64,000 nucleotides of DNA from Imperialibacter sp. EC-SDR9. GTDB taxonomy: Bacteria; Bacteroidota; Bacteroidia; Cytophagales; Cyclobacteriaceae. Made by a program: the position numbers and the translations under genes. The stretch is from contig NZ_LR701600.1 of the NCBI RefSeq assembly GCF_902498805.1, forward strand, positions 1-64,000. Reading direction: 5' to 3'. A model generated the notes under the pieces. That model was not told the DNA's origin. It searched no databases and was given only the letters and a program-made list of their open reading frames with translations. Shown here in pieces: positions 15,332 to 23,411 of the stretch; positions within the stretch are counted from its first letter, which is position 1; every line of letters starts with the position of its first letter.

Positions 15332-17829
15332 GAACATTTATCCTTTCCAAGCTCGTTGTGATTATCCTAACGACGCTACTTATTAATCAAGCTAATGCCC
15401 AGAATTTTTTTAACTATCAGGCGGTGATTAGAGATTCAGATGGCAAGCCGATGGTCAACACAAGTCTGTCCATTCAATTGGGTATTTTAAAAGGCGATTT
15501 GACGGGTGAAGTGATTTATCAGGAAGTCCATTCCACATCAGCCAGCGAATTCGGTACTGTGAGCCTTCCCGTCGGTAATGGAGAAATACTTTCGGGAGAG
15601 TTTTCGTCTATTGAATGGGGAGATGATCTTTTCTTTTTAAAAGTGGAGATTAGGCTTTCCGACGATTCAGATTTTGTGGAACTGGGAACAACTCAGATTT
15701 TGGCAGTTCCTATTGCGCTATATGCTAAAAGGTCGGGAGATAATGTGTGGAAAATAGGAACTGAAGGCATTTCAACCGATGATAAGGTGGGTATTGGAAC
15801 CAGTAGCCCTTCATCTAAGCTAACTGTTGCTGGTCAGATTGAGACTACCGAAGGAGGCCTGAAATTTGCGGATGGAAGCATTCAAACTTCAGCAGCGATG
15901 CCTGACAATTTGATCAATACAACCGAGGGGCCAATATATACAGAGGGAGCTAATGTTGGGGTTGGCATTACCAGCCCGACATCAAGACTCTCGGTGGATG
16001 GAGTCGTGGAATCAACTGAAGGAGGTATTAAATTTCCGGATGGCAGTGTACAGACGTCGGCGGCTACAGTTGAAAGCTTTAATGGCGACTATTTCAACAG
16101 AAATGATGGGCCAATATATGCTAGTGATGAGGATTATATTGGAGTGGGAACTGAGGCGCCTCAAACAAATTTTGAGTTGGCAGGAGATGGGAGTGGAAAC
16201 TATGAACCCGTTATTTTTCGCAACAACTACACAATGAATCTTCTGGCATACGCTTCTGGAGATGTTGATTTCCTAAATGCATCTTTTGTGGCAAACAGAT
16301 CCAGGGGAACCTATGGAGCTCCTCAAAACGTCATTGGAGGTGATCGCATCGGCGGTGTATATGGGAGAGCTTATCTGGATGGTCAATATCAACGTACAGC
16401 CGGAATACAAATGTTTGTAGGTGTCGGCGCTGGTGCCGGAAATTACCCGTCGAATATTCGCTTTGAGACCACATCTACAAATAGTGTTGTAAGAGCTGAA
16501 AGGATGAGGATTGCCGACAATGGTTACGTTGGTATTGGCACACCTGCCCCCGGGGCACCTTTGACAGTTAATGGCACTATTCACTCAACTTCAGGCGGTA
16601 TTAAATTTCCTGATGGGACTATGCAAACAAGCGCAGCCACTGCTATTTATTCCAACTATTTCAACAAAACTGACGGCCCCATTTACGCCAGCGACGACCA
16701 AATTGGCATTGGGACATCCACACCTCAAACCAATTTTGAGGTTGCGGGTTTGGGTAGTGCCAATTACGAGCCAATCATTTTTAGAAACAACTATACGATG
16801 AACCTGATGGCACATGCATCAGGAGAAATAGATTACCTGAATGCATCTTTTGTATCTCACAGATCGAGAGGTACTTACGAAAGTCCCACCAACGTGCAAG
16901 ATGGTGATCGTGTCGGTGGGTTTTATGCCAGGTATTTCTTTGATGGTGACTATAGGCGGGCTGCCGGGATACAGATGTACGTAGGCAGCGGCGCTGGTGC
17001 AAACAGTTATCCGTCGCTCATCAAATTTGAAACAACCGATGCTGGAGAAATTGAAAGAAGCGAGCGTATGAGGTTGACAGAAAAAGGTTTTTTGGGTATT
17101 GGTACTCAAAATCCTGAATCAATGCTTTCTGTTAATGGCACAATCGAAAGCCTGGAAGGAGGTATTAAGTTTCCAGACGGCACGACACAGTCATCTGCAT
17201 TTAATAACGCTAACTACTTTAATAAGGCAGGTGGCCCAATTTATGCAAATGGCAGCAACGTCGGCATAGGGGCTTTAGCACCTCAAACCAATTTTGAGGT
17301 TGCGGGTGTGGGGAGTGCCAATTACGAGCCAATAATCTTTAGAAATAACTATACGATGAACCTGATGGCGCATGCGTCAGGTGAGATAGATTACCTCAAT
17401 GCATCTTTTGTATCTCACAGATCGAGAGGTACTTATCAGAGTCCAACCAATGTGCAAGATGGAGACCGTGTTGGCGGGTTTTATGCCAGATACTATTATG
17501 ACGGTGTGTACAGAAGATCGGCGGGCATCCAAATGTACGTAGGAACTGGAACAGGAGTCAATAGCTATCCTTCTTTTATAGCTTTTGAAACGACTAACGT
17601 AGGCGAGATAGAGCGAAGTGAGCGCATGAGAATTTCTGAAGTAGGCAACATAGGGGTTGGCACCTCTGCTCCAAAATCGAAAATCCATGTTACAAATGGC
17701 GACGTCTATATTGATAACACTTCCAATGGAGTGATTATGAAATCACCTGATGGAACATGCTGGAGAATGACTGTTGACAACGCCGGAGCACCTGTTTTTA
17801 CCACCATAGTTTGCCCCGAAAATGAATAG
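15328..17829 (+). CDS. Exported repeat protein with phage tail-fibre-like modules
   Basis: An 833-residue secreted protein. Signal peptide 1-25 (ending NQANA), then a common Bacteroidota N-terminal domain (FNYQAVIRDSDGKPMVNTSL to VPIALYAKR, about 28-135). The rest is tandem repeats: a short GIGT-x2-P...GGIKFPDGT-x-QTSA module and a long module QTNFEVAG...NYEPIIFRNNYTMNLMAHASG...RSRGTYESPTNV...GDRVGGFYAR. The RSRGT-x2-SPT-x4-GD pattern recalls tail-fibre modules found before S74 chaperone domains in phage, but no S74 domain is present. Long modules start at 16159, 16723 and 17281, so the period is about 186-188 residues. No T9SS sorting domain was seen. It overlaps both neighbours by 4-8 bp. 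Confidence 0.8.
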   Translation: MRTFILSKLVVIILTTLLINQANAQNFFNYQAVIRDSDGKPMVNTSLSIQLGILKGDLTGEVIYQEVHSTSASEFGTVSLPVGNGEILSGEFSSIEWGDDLFFLKVEIRLSDDSDFVELGTTQILAVPIALYAKRSGDNVWKIGTEGISTDDKVGIGTSSPSSKLTVAGQIETTEGGLKFADGSIQTSAAMPDNLINTTEGPIYTEGANVGVGITSPTSRLSVDGVVESTEGGIKFPDGSVQTSAATVESFNGDYFNRNDGPIYASDEDYIGVGTEAPQTNFELAGDGSGNYEPVIFRNNYTMNLLAYASGDVDFLNASFVANRSRGTYGAPQNVIGGDRIGGVYGRAYLDGQYQRTAGIQMFVGVGAGAGNYPSNIRFETTSTNSVVRAERMRIADNGYVGIGTPAPGAPLTVNGTIHSTSGGIKFPDGTMQTSAATAIYSNYFNKTDGPIYASDDQIGIGTSTPQTNFEVAGLGSANYEPIIFRNNYTMNLMAHASGEIDYLNASFVSHRSRGTYESPTNVQDGDRVGGFYARYFFDGDYRRAAGIQMYVGSGAGANSYPSLIKFETTDAGEIERSERMRLTEKGFLGIGTQNPESMLSVNGTIESLEGGIKFPDGTTQSSAFNNANYFNKAGGPIYANGSNVGIGALAPQTNFEVAGVGSANYEPIIFRNNYTMNLMAHASGEIDYLNASFVSHRSRGTYQSPTNVQDGDRVGGFYARYYYDGVYRRSAGIQMYVGTGTGVNSYPSFIAFETTNVGEIERSERMRISEVGNIGVGTSAPKSKIHVTNGDVYIDNTSNGVIMKSPDGTCWRMTVDNAGAPVFTTIVCPENE
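16159..17690 (+). repeat. Three long tandem modules inside the 15328 gene
   Basis: CCTCAAAC begins the homologous stretch at 16159, 16723 and 17281 (spacing 564 and 558 bp). The second and third copies are close to identical over many stretches, with mostly synonymous changes, whereas the first is more diverged. This indicates recent in-frame duplication after an older one. Confidence 0.85.
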
Positions 17830-18541
17830 AGTTAAAACTCGAAAATATCTTGGGGTTCTGATCGTTGTCGTTTTTTATCAGCTGATTTTTTCCTGTACAC
17901 AAAAAACTACCAAAAGCATTAGTCGTTCAGATGGATTGTTGTTGAACTTTAGTTTCGATGGAAGAGATTCTTTCTCAAACTTCCAAGGCCTTCGAACGAT
18001 AAATTGGGGCGAGGTTACAAATGCCGATGATAGATTTGGGAAAGAGCAGTCTTCGATGTTTTTCGAATCATATAACGCCAGAATTGACGTCACAACGGAT
18101 TTATCTCTCAAAAGCCAGCTTTCTATTTTTTGCTGGGTTAAACTAGCGAGAAGACCTGACGACCGAACTCAGCACATCATTAATAATGGGGATAAGTTGG
18201 GGTTTTTGGTCAGAGACAAAGTCGGCCTAAGGGTTGTTTTGGCGGATGAAGGAGGTGGTAAAAGTGCATGCCAGACGAATTCTGCAAGTATGTTGACTGA
18301 CAATAAGTGGCACATGGTGGGATTTACTTACGATGGCATATTCCTAAAACTATATATCGATGATGAGCTTAACGCTGTATCCCGAGGGGAAGTGGATGTT
18401 GCAGATCTCATGAAAAGCTTTACTATCGGAAACCATATTAATCAGGTTCGGCCTTTTGGCGGTTATATAGACGATATGAAAGTCTATAACTTGGTTGTTT
18501 CTGAACAGGAAATAGGAAGATTAGTAAACGTTGGACGATGA
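17822..18541 (+). CDS. LamG/concanavalin-like lipoprotein
   Basis: A 239-residue lipoprotein. The signal peptide ends in a lipobox LIFSC (Cys about residue 25). From about residue 45 it is a LamG/ConA-like beta sandwich: LLLNFSFDGRDSFSNF, LKSQLSIFCWVKLARRPDD, DNKWHMVGFTYDGIFLKLYI and FGGYIDDMKVYN near the end, the standard LamG order. Such domains bind or display ligands on the surface, and no catalytic residues are expected. It overlaps the previous gene by 8 bp, so the three to four exported genes here are probably one operon. Ligand unknown. Confidence 0.82.
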   Translation: MNRVKTRKYLGVLIVVVFYQLIFSCTQKTTKSISRSDGLLLNFSFDGRDSFSNFQGLRTINWGEVTNADDRFGKEQSSMFFESYNARIDVTTDLSLKSQLSIFCWVKLARRPDDRTQHIINNGDKLGFLVRDKVGLRVVLADEGGGKSACQTNSASMLTDNKWHMVGFTYDGIFLKLYIDDELNAVSRGEVDVADLMKSFTIGNHINQVRPFGGYIDDMKVYNLVVSEQEIGRLVNVGR

Positions 18542-18559
18542 CGGGGATTTGTTCTAATA

Positions 18560-20905
18560 TTGTTCTTCTCTAATAAAACAATGGCTGTGGGCAAAGTGAG
18601 AGGAGGGCTACTAACACTAATTGGTCTAACATTTGGGTTTATTTGCAACGCCCAGTTTGAACTCCCGTCAAATTTCAAGATTATTTCCAAGGGCCAGGAA
18701 AATTTTAGTGGAGACCTCCGTCCTGGTGATCTTTTTGGCATTTCCGTTGCCAGTCTCGGAGATTTTGATCACGACGGAATTGAGGATATTGTTGTAGGAG
18801 CTAGCAGTACAGATGATGGAGGTGCTCAATCTGGAGCCATTTGGATTGTCCTGTTGAATCGTGATAACAGCGTTAAAAACCAACATAAAATTTCAAACTC
18901 TCAAGGTGGTTTGGCTGTCATAATTCCTTCGAATTCCCGGTTTGGTTATTCAGTATCAAATATTGGAGACTTGAATGGTGATGGTACAACCGATGTGGCG
19001 GTAGGTGCTGTCTACGATCAAGATGGAGGATATCAGCATGGGGCAGTCTGGATACTTTTTTTGAATGAAAATGGCACTGTAAAAACTCACCAGAAGATTA
19101 ACGAAACGGCAGGAGGCTTCACAGGTTCACTAGCTGACCTGGCGTCATTTGGGAGTTCTGTGACACCTTTGGGAGATATCGATGGGGACGGTGTGATAGA
19201 CTTGGCTGTGGGGGCGTATCGGGACAATGGGGCGAATGCCAAAACCGGAGCTGTTTACCTTTTGCTTATGAACCCCGACGGCTCTGTTAAGTCAAATAGA
19301 AAAATAAGCGGAGGAAATTCTGGTTTCCCGAACGTTTTGGGCTATGAAGACTATTTTGGATGCTCTGTTGCAAATGCCGGAGATTCTGACGGAGATGGTA
19401 TTGCTGAACTTATTGTAGGGAGTCAGCGGGATGATGATGCGGGATTTGATGCAGGTGCAATTTGGATCCTTTTCCTGAATGGTGATGGTAGTGTCAAGAA
19501 TCAAAAAAAAATTACTCAAAATCAGTCTGGCTTTAACTATGAGCTTAATTCAGGAGAGCTGTTCGGTACTTCTATCTCAGTGATGGAAAATGTCAATGAG
19601 CAGGGTGATTACGGCTTCTTGGTCGGCTCTACAAGGGACAACGCAGGTGGAGCAGATGCAGGGGCGGTTTGGACTTTTGAAACGGAAAGAAACTTCGATG
19701 TTACTAACGCCAGAAAGCTAAGCTATACATTGGGAGGAAGCAATATTGATATAAAGCCTGGAAGCAGATTTGGTCAATCAGTACTAGCTTACGAAGCAGG
19801 AGGTGGTTATAATTTCGTAATCGGAGCTCCATACTACGATGAACTGGGACAGGATTTGGGAGGGTTGTGGGTGTTGGGTACAGAAGATTGCGGTATTGAA
19901 ATAACCGGCGTAAGCGCAGGTGCTGACCAGGCTGTTTGTGGTTACAGTACCAGCCTTTCGGCATCACTAGGCGATGGCGAGGAAGGCCTTTGGAGCGCAC
20001 TGGGGTTCGGTGTGTTTGAAAATATTGGCAGTCCAAGTACTGTTGTCACGAACATGCAAACCGGGCTTAATACTTTTATTTGGACTGTTTCGAACCCTTG
20101 TGGGCAAGAAAGTGACACAGTTGTCGTTCTTGTAAGCGACTCCTTAGAGGGGGTTTTTGCTGGCAATGACCTTAGATATTGCTCATTGGACTTGCCAGTC
20201 AGCTTGGACGCAGTGGACGCCGGTGGTGATGGGGTGTGGGCCTCCGAAGATGTTGGGGTTAGCTTTTCCGATAAATCTTCACCTCAAACGAAAGTGAATT
20301 TTGATTCACCAGGGGCTTACAACCTAATCTGGACAGTATCAGTTGGTGAGTGCACGGCGTCGGACACTGCGACCATAACCATACAGGAGCAGACTCTTGC
20401 CTATGCTGGAGAGGACGTTGATCAATGCTTTGCTGCGGCAAGCCAACTCCAAGCTCAAAACCCTGCTACAGGGAATGGCCAATGGGAGGTTATAGAAGGA
20501 AATGTGCACGTTCTTTCACCTGAAAGCTCTTCGTCCGGCTTTGAGTCTGATGCGGCTGGGCTGAGCAAGTTGACCTGGACAGTTTCAGACGGAATATGTC
20601 CTGCCTCGGTCGATACTGTTCTGGTAAATATTTATAGTCCTCGAGAGCTTCTTGCGGATGAAGTTCCTACCGCTTTTTCACCCAATAACGACAACAGGAA
20701 TGACAGGTTAGAAATTTTGAGTAATAGGGGGCTGTTTGGCAATCAACTGGAGATTTTTTCAAGGGATGGGCAAATGATCTACCATGCCTTAGACTATCAA
20801 AATGATTGGAGCGGAGATCACTTTCCCTCGGGCATTTATTATTACACAATCAAGTTTATAGCTTGCCCTGCGAGCTATAAGGGATACTTTCATTTGGTCA
20901 GATAG
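18560..20905 (+). CDS. FG-GAP repeat protein with T9SS type B sorting domain
   Basis: A 781-residue secreted protein. Signal peptide at the start (GLTFGFICNAQ), then about six FG-GAP/integrin-like propeller blades (40-430), with calcium-type loops such as DFDHDGIEDIVVG, DLNGDGTTDVAVG, DIDGDGVIDLAVG and DSDGDGIAELIVG. Residues 445-690 are three PKD/Ig-like repeats, each ending in an ...LIWTVS... type segment. The last 80 residues, TAFSPNNDNRNDRLEILSNR to SGIYYYTIKF, form the gliding-motility-associated type B sorting domain. It would be displayed or released through T9SS and could act in adhesion. Start could also be the ATG at 18581. It ends 9 bp from a convergent aminotransferase. Confidence 0.85.
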   Translation: MFFSNKTMAVGKVRGGLLTLIGLTFGFICNAQFELPSNFKIISKGQENFSGDLRPGDLFGISVASLGDFDHDGIEDIVVGASSTDDGGAQSGAIWIVLLNRDNSVKNQHKISNSQGGLAVIIPSNSRFGYSVSNIGDLNGDGTTDVAVGAVYDQDGGYQHGAVWILFLNENGTVKTHQKINETAGGFTGSLADLASFGSSVTPLGDIDGDGVIDLAVGAYRDNGANAKTGAVYLLLMNPDGSVKSNRKISGGNSGFPNVLGYEDYFGCSVANAGDSDGDGIAELIVGSQRDDDAGFDAGAIWILFLNGDGSVKNQKKITQNQSGFNYELNSGELFGTSISVMENVNEQGDYGFLVGSTRDNAGGADAGAVWTFETERNFDVTNARKLSYTLGGSNIDIKPGSRFGQSVLAYEAGGGYNFVIGAPYYDELGQDLGGLWVLGTEDCGIEITGVSAGADQAVCGYSTSLSASLGDGEEGLWSALGFGVFENIGSPSTVVTNMQTGLNTFIWTVSNPCGQESDTVVVLVSDSLEGVFAGNDLRYCSLDLPVSLDAVDAGGDGVWASEDVGVSFSDKSSPQTKVNFDSPGAYNLIWTVSVGECTASDTATITIQEQTLAYAGEDVDQCFAAASQLQAQNPATGNGQWEVIEGNVHVLSPESSSSGFESDAAGLSKLTWTVSDGICPASVDTVLVNIYSPRELLADEVPTAFSPNNDNRNDRLEILSNRGLFGNQLEIFSRDGQMIYHALDYQNDWSGDHFPSGIYYYTIKFIACPASYKGYFHLVR

Positions 20906-20914
20906 TGCCCTCAA

Positions 20915-22015
20915 TTAAATAACTTCTGCCAACCTATCAATCTCACCCTCCTCATTATAAAAATGCACTGCTGCCCTCAGGTAATTGGGCCGGTAGGTTG
21001 TAATGATCTTTTCCGAGGTCAACTTTTGATGTAGCGACTTGTCGCATTCGAACGACACAATGCCCGACCAGCTTTTCTCGTCTCTGGGGGCCATGGGAGT
21101 AAAGCCGGCCTCCCTGATAGCGGTGTGTAGCTTTGCAGAAAGCACTGTCACCTCTTCGTAAACGTTTTGCCAACCGATGGCTTTCAGCTCTTTCAACGCC
21201 TGACCCTGCATCAGTATCAATAGCGGCTTGGGGTGGCCAGCTTCAAGACTTTGTGGCGGTTGTTTGAGGTTTTCAGCCGGGATCGGATCCTTTAGAAAAT
21301 CCGTCATACTGCCTGGGCCTAGCGATCCTTGTGTCAATTTTTTTCTGGAGTTTTTGTTTATGTACAACACACCAGCTCCGTAGCCGGAGGTCAGCCATTT
21401 GTAGCTGCTTGCTGCCAATACGTCAACATGCACTTTTTGCAGGTCGATGGGGATCACACCAAGGCTTTGAATAGCATCCACAATGAGAAACGCTCCGTGC
21501 TTTTGGCACATGGCAGAAATGGCTTCGAGGTCTACCCGGTATCCATTGGTGTACTGCACATGGCTTATCGCCAATATCTTTGGTTTGCCGGATAGTGCTT
21601 TTTCTATGGCCTCCAGATCAATGTGGCTTTTCATGTCCCAGTCAATCCAGTGAATTTTTCGGCTGTGGTGAATCCATGGCAGTGTCACCGAGGGAAAATC
21701 GTGCTTGACAAGAACCAGTTCCAGATCAGACTGCAACATTTGCTGCACCCAGGAAATGCCGTACGAGGTATCCCATGTCAGGCCTATTTCTTCGCTTGAG
21801 GCATTCAGAAGTTCTGCAAACAGTTTCCTTGTTTCTTCCATCTCGCCCATCCACGCCGGAAGTTTTTGGCTGGCATACTGTGCGAATTCTGTAAGGTAGT
21901 CGGTTCCCTTTTGCAGGGTAGCCTGGCTCATGGCACCGGCATTGGCCGTATTCAGGTAGGTGCAGTTGTGAAGAAGGGGGTAGTGAGAGCGAATGCTTTT
22001 TTTGTCTGCGATCAT
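20915..22015 (-). CDS. Class V aminotransferase-fold PLP enzyme
   Basis: A PLP enzyme of 366 residues from ATG 22013-22015. It shows LHNCTYLNTANAGAMSQAT at the start, ISHVQYTNGYRVDLEAI and FLIVDAIQSLGVIPIDLQ (Asp for PLP), then SSYKWLTSGYGAGVLY with the PLP lysine. This fits the class V group that includes cysteine desulfurases and isopenicillin-N epimerase-like enzymes. No cysteine desulfurase active-site loop was recognised, so a role in selenium or sulfur supply is not assumed. The longer frame (22036) would overlap the upstream gene, so the shorter start is used. Probably one operon with the TauE-like gene. Confidence 0.82.
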   Translation of the reverse strand: MIADKKSIRSHYPLLHNCTYLNTANAGAMSQATLQKGTDYLTEFAQYASQKLPAWMGEMEETRKLFAELLNASSEEIGLTWDTSYGISWVQQMLQSDLELVLVKHDFPSVTLPWIHHSRKIHWIDWDMKSHIDLEAIEKALSGKPKILAISHVQYTNGYRVDLEAISAMCQKHGAFLIVDAIQSLGVIPIDLQKVHVDVLAASSYKWLTSGYGAGVLYINKNSRKKLTQGSLGPGSMTDFLKDPIPAENLKQPPQSLEAGHPKPLLILMQGQALKELKAIGWQNVYEEVTVLSAKLHTAIREAGFTPMAPRDEKSWSGIVSFECDKSLHQKLTSEKIITTYRPNYLRAAVHFYNEEGEIDRLAEVI

Positions 22016-22020
22016 TTCTG

Positions 22021-22773
22021 TTAGGTGAAAAACCAAAGTTTAATGGCCAATGCAATTACGGTAATCACAAGGAAGATGCGAATCACTTTGTCGCCTTTCT
22101 CGACTGACCACCGGCTGGCAATCCAGCCACCAGCACTATTGCCGACGGCGAGCACCAGCCCCAACGTCCAATTTACCTTGTCTTCGATAATGAAAACCAG
22201 TAGCGCTGATCCTGTATAGATCAACGCCGCAAATACTTTGACAAAGTTGGCTTTTACCAACGAAAACCCATTGATGTGTGTGAGCGCCGCTATAGTAAGG
22301 AAGCCAACGCCGGCCTGAATGAACCCGCCATAAATGCCAATAAAGAAGAAGGCAATCACGCCCCAGAGTTGGTGCATGAAGTCAAGCTTCTCTCCTGTTG
22401 ATTTTTTCTTGACAACAGAGTCGAAAATGATTGAGAGCACTACAAGCACCATGATGATGGCCAGGATGCGGTTAAAAAGATCGGCATCAATTTCTACAGC
22501 GAACCACGCACCAATGGCACCACCTATCAGAGATGAGCCTGCCAGCCACCAGGAATAGGGCCTGGCGGATACGCCCTTGCTTTGAAAGCCAGCCACCGAA
22601 AAGATATTTTGTCCCATGATGGCCACCCGATTGGTGGCATTGGCGACTGCCGGTGGTAGTCCAAGAAAAATCAGCACTGGCAGCGACAGCAATGAGCCTC
22701 CGCCAGCTACCGTGTTGACAAAGCCAGCTATAAACCCGACGGCTACAATGAGCAGATATTCGTAGTATTCCAT
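22021..22773 (-). CDS. TauE/SafE (TSUP)-family membrane permease
   Basis: A 250-residue membrane protein with about eight hydrophobic segments. The N-terminal block IVAVGFIAGFVNTVAGGGSLLSLPVL is typical for the sulfite exporter TauE/SafE family, and a second copy-like block QAGVGFLTIAALTH falls in the second half, reflecting the family's inverted repeat. Substrate may be an organosulfur compound, but the family is broad. Stop codon at 22021-22023, 5 bp before the downstream aminotransferase gene on the same strand. Confidence 0.85.
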   Translation of the reverse strand: MEYYEYLLIVAVGFIAGFVNTVAGGGSLLSLPVLIFLGLPPAVANATNRVAIMGQNIFSVAGFQSKGVSARPYSWWLAGSSLIGGAIGAWFAVEIDADLFNRILAIIMVLVVLSIIFDSVVKKKSTGEKLDFMHQLWGVIAFFFIGIYGGFIQAGVGFLTIAALTHINGFSLVKANFVKVFAALIYTGSALLVFIIEDKVNWTLGLVLAVGNSAGGWIASRWSVEKGDKVIRIFLVITVIALAIKLWFFT

Positions 22774-22827
22774 GCGTCCTCGTTAGCTGCCGAAGTTAGA
22801 AGAAAAATGTATCAGAGGATATTTATT

Positions 22828-23325
22828 TTATGTTGTGGCGGTGGCGTCTGATAACTTTGTCACCTCCAATGTGTCGGCACATTCACTAAGTAGTTGTGTT
22901 TGATTTTTACCTAAAGTTGGGTGAATAAAATCAGGCGCAATCTCGGTCAATGGTGCAAGAGTAAACCTCCTGAAGGGAATTTGTGGGTGAGGCACAATCA
23001 GCCTATCGGTTTTGATTACTTCATCGTCGACGTACAAAATATCGATATCGATGACCCTTGGGCCCCATTTTCCGATCCGTTGTCTGCCAAGATGCTGTTC
23101 AATTTCCAGCGCTTGATTCAATACCTCCTGGGCCTGTAAACCACTTTCAATCTCAATCACCTGGTTGAGGAAATCAGCCTGATCAGTAAGGCCCCACGCC
23201 TGGGTAGCGTAAATCGACGAACTTCGAACCATCTGCCCTATTCGCTCGTTTATCATTCGGCCTGCCTGCAAAAGGGTAGCCAAACGATCGCCCTGGTTGG
23301 AGCCGAGTAAAAGGAAAATGCCCAT
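22828..23325 (-). CDS. folK: 2-amino-4-hydroxy-6-hydroxymethyldihydropteridine diphosphokinase (HPPK)
   Basis: Transfers pyrophosphate from ATP to 6-hydroxymethyl-dihydropterin in folate synthesis. The 165 residues match the family. Motifs: LLLGSNQGDRLATL at the start, SSIYATQAWG, QADFLNQVIEIE, LGRQRIGKWGPRVIDIDILY (with the two Mg-binding Asp residues), and VPHPQIPFRRFTLAPLTEIAP. It starts 87 bp from the divergent sppA start. Confidence 0.96.
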   Translation of the reverse strand: MGIFLLLGSNQGDRLATLLQAGRMINERIGQMVRSSSIYATQAWGLTDQADFLNQVIEIESGLQAQEVLNQALEIEQHLGRQRIGKWGPRVIDIDILYVDDEVIKTDRLIVPHPQIPFRRFTLAPLTEIAPDFIHPTLGKNQTQLLSECADTLEVTKLSDATATT

Positions 23326-23371
23326 GGAGGTGAATAATTTTAGCGGTGCTCTTAACTTAGGTGAATCTTGT

Positions 23372-23379
23372 TAGATTTG
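23372..23379 (+). promoter_or_regulatory. Possible -7 box for sppA
   Basis: TAGATTTG fits TAnnTTTG and lies 32 bp before the chosen sppA start in the folK-sppA divergent gap. No convincing -33 TTG was seen 19-21 bp upstream, so this remains a weak call. Confidence 0.35.
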
Positions 23380-23411
23380 CAAAGAACAAAAATAAATCAA
23401 AAACTGTCTCA

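Noticed and set aside
15328-17829. Direct repeats that might look like a CRISPR or other non-coding array
   Set aside because: The repeats are long, in frame, and encode a continuous secreted protein.
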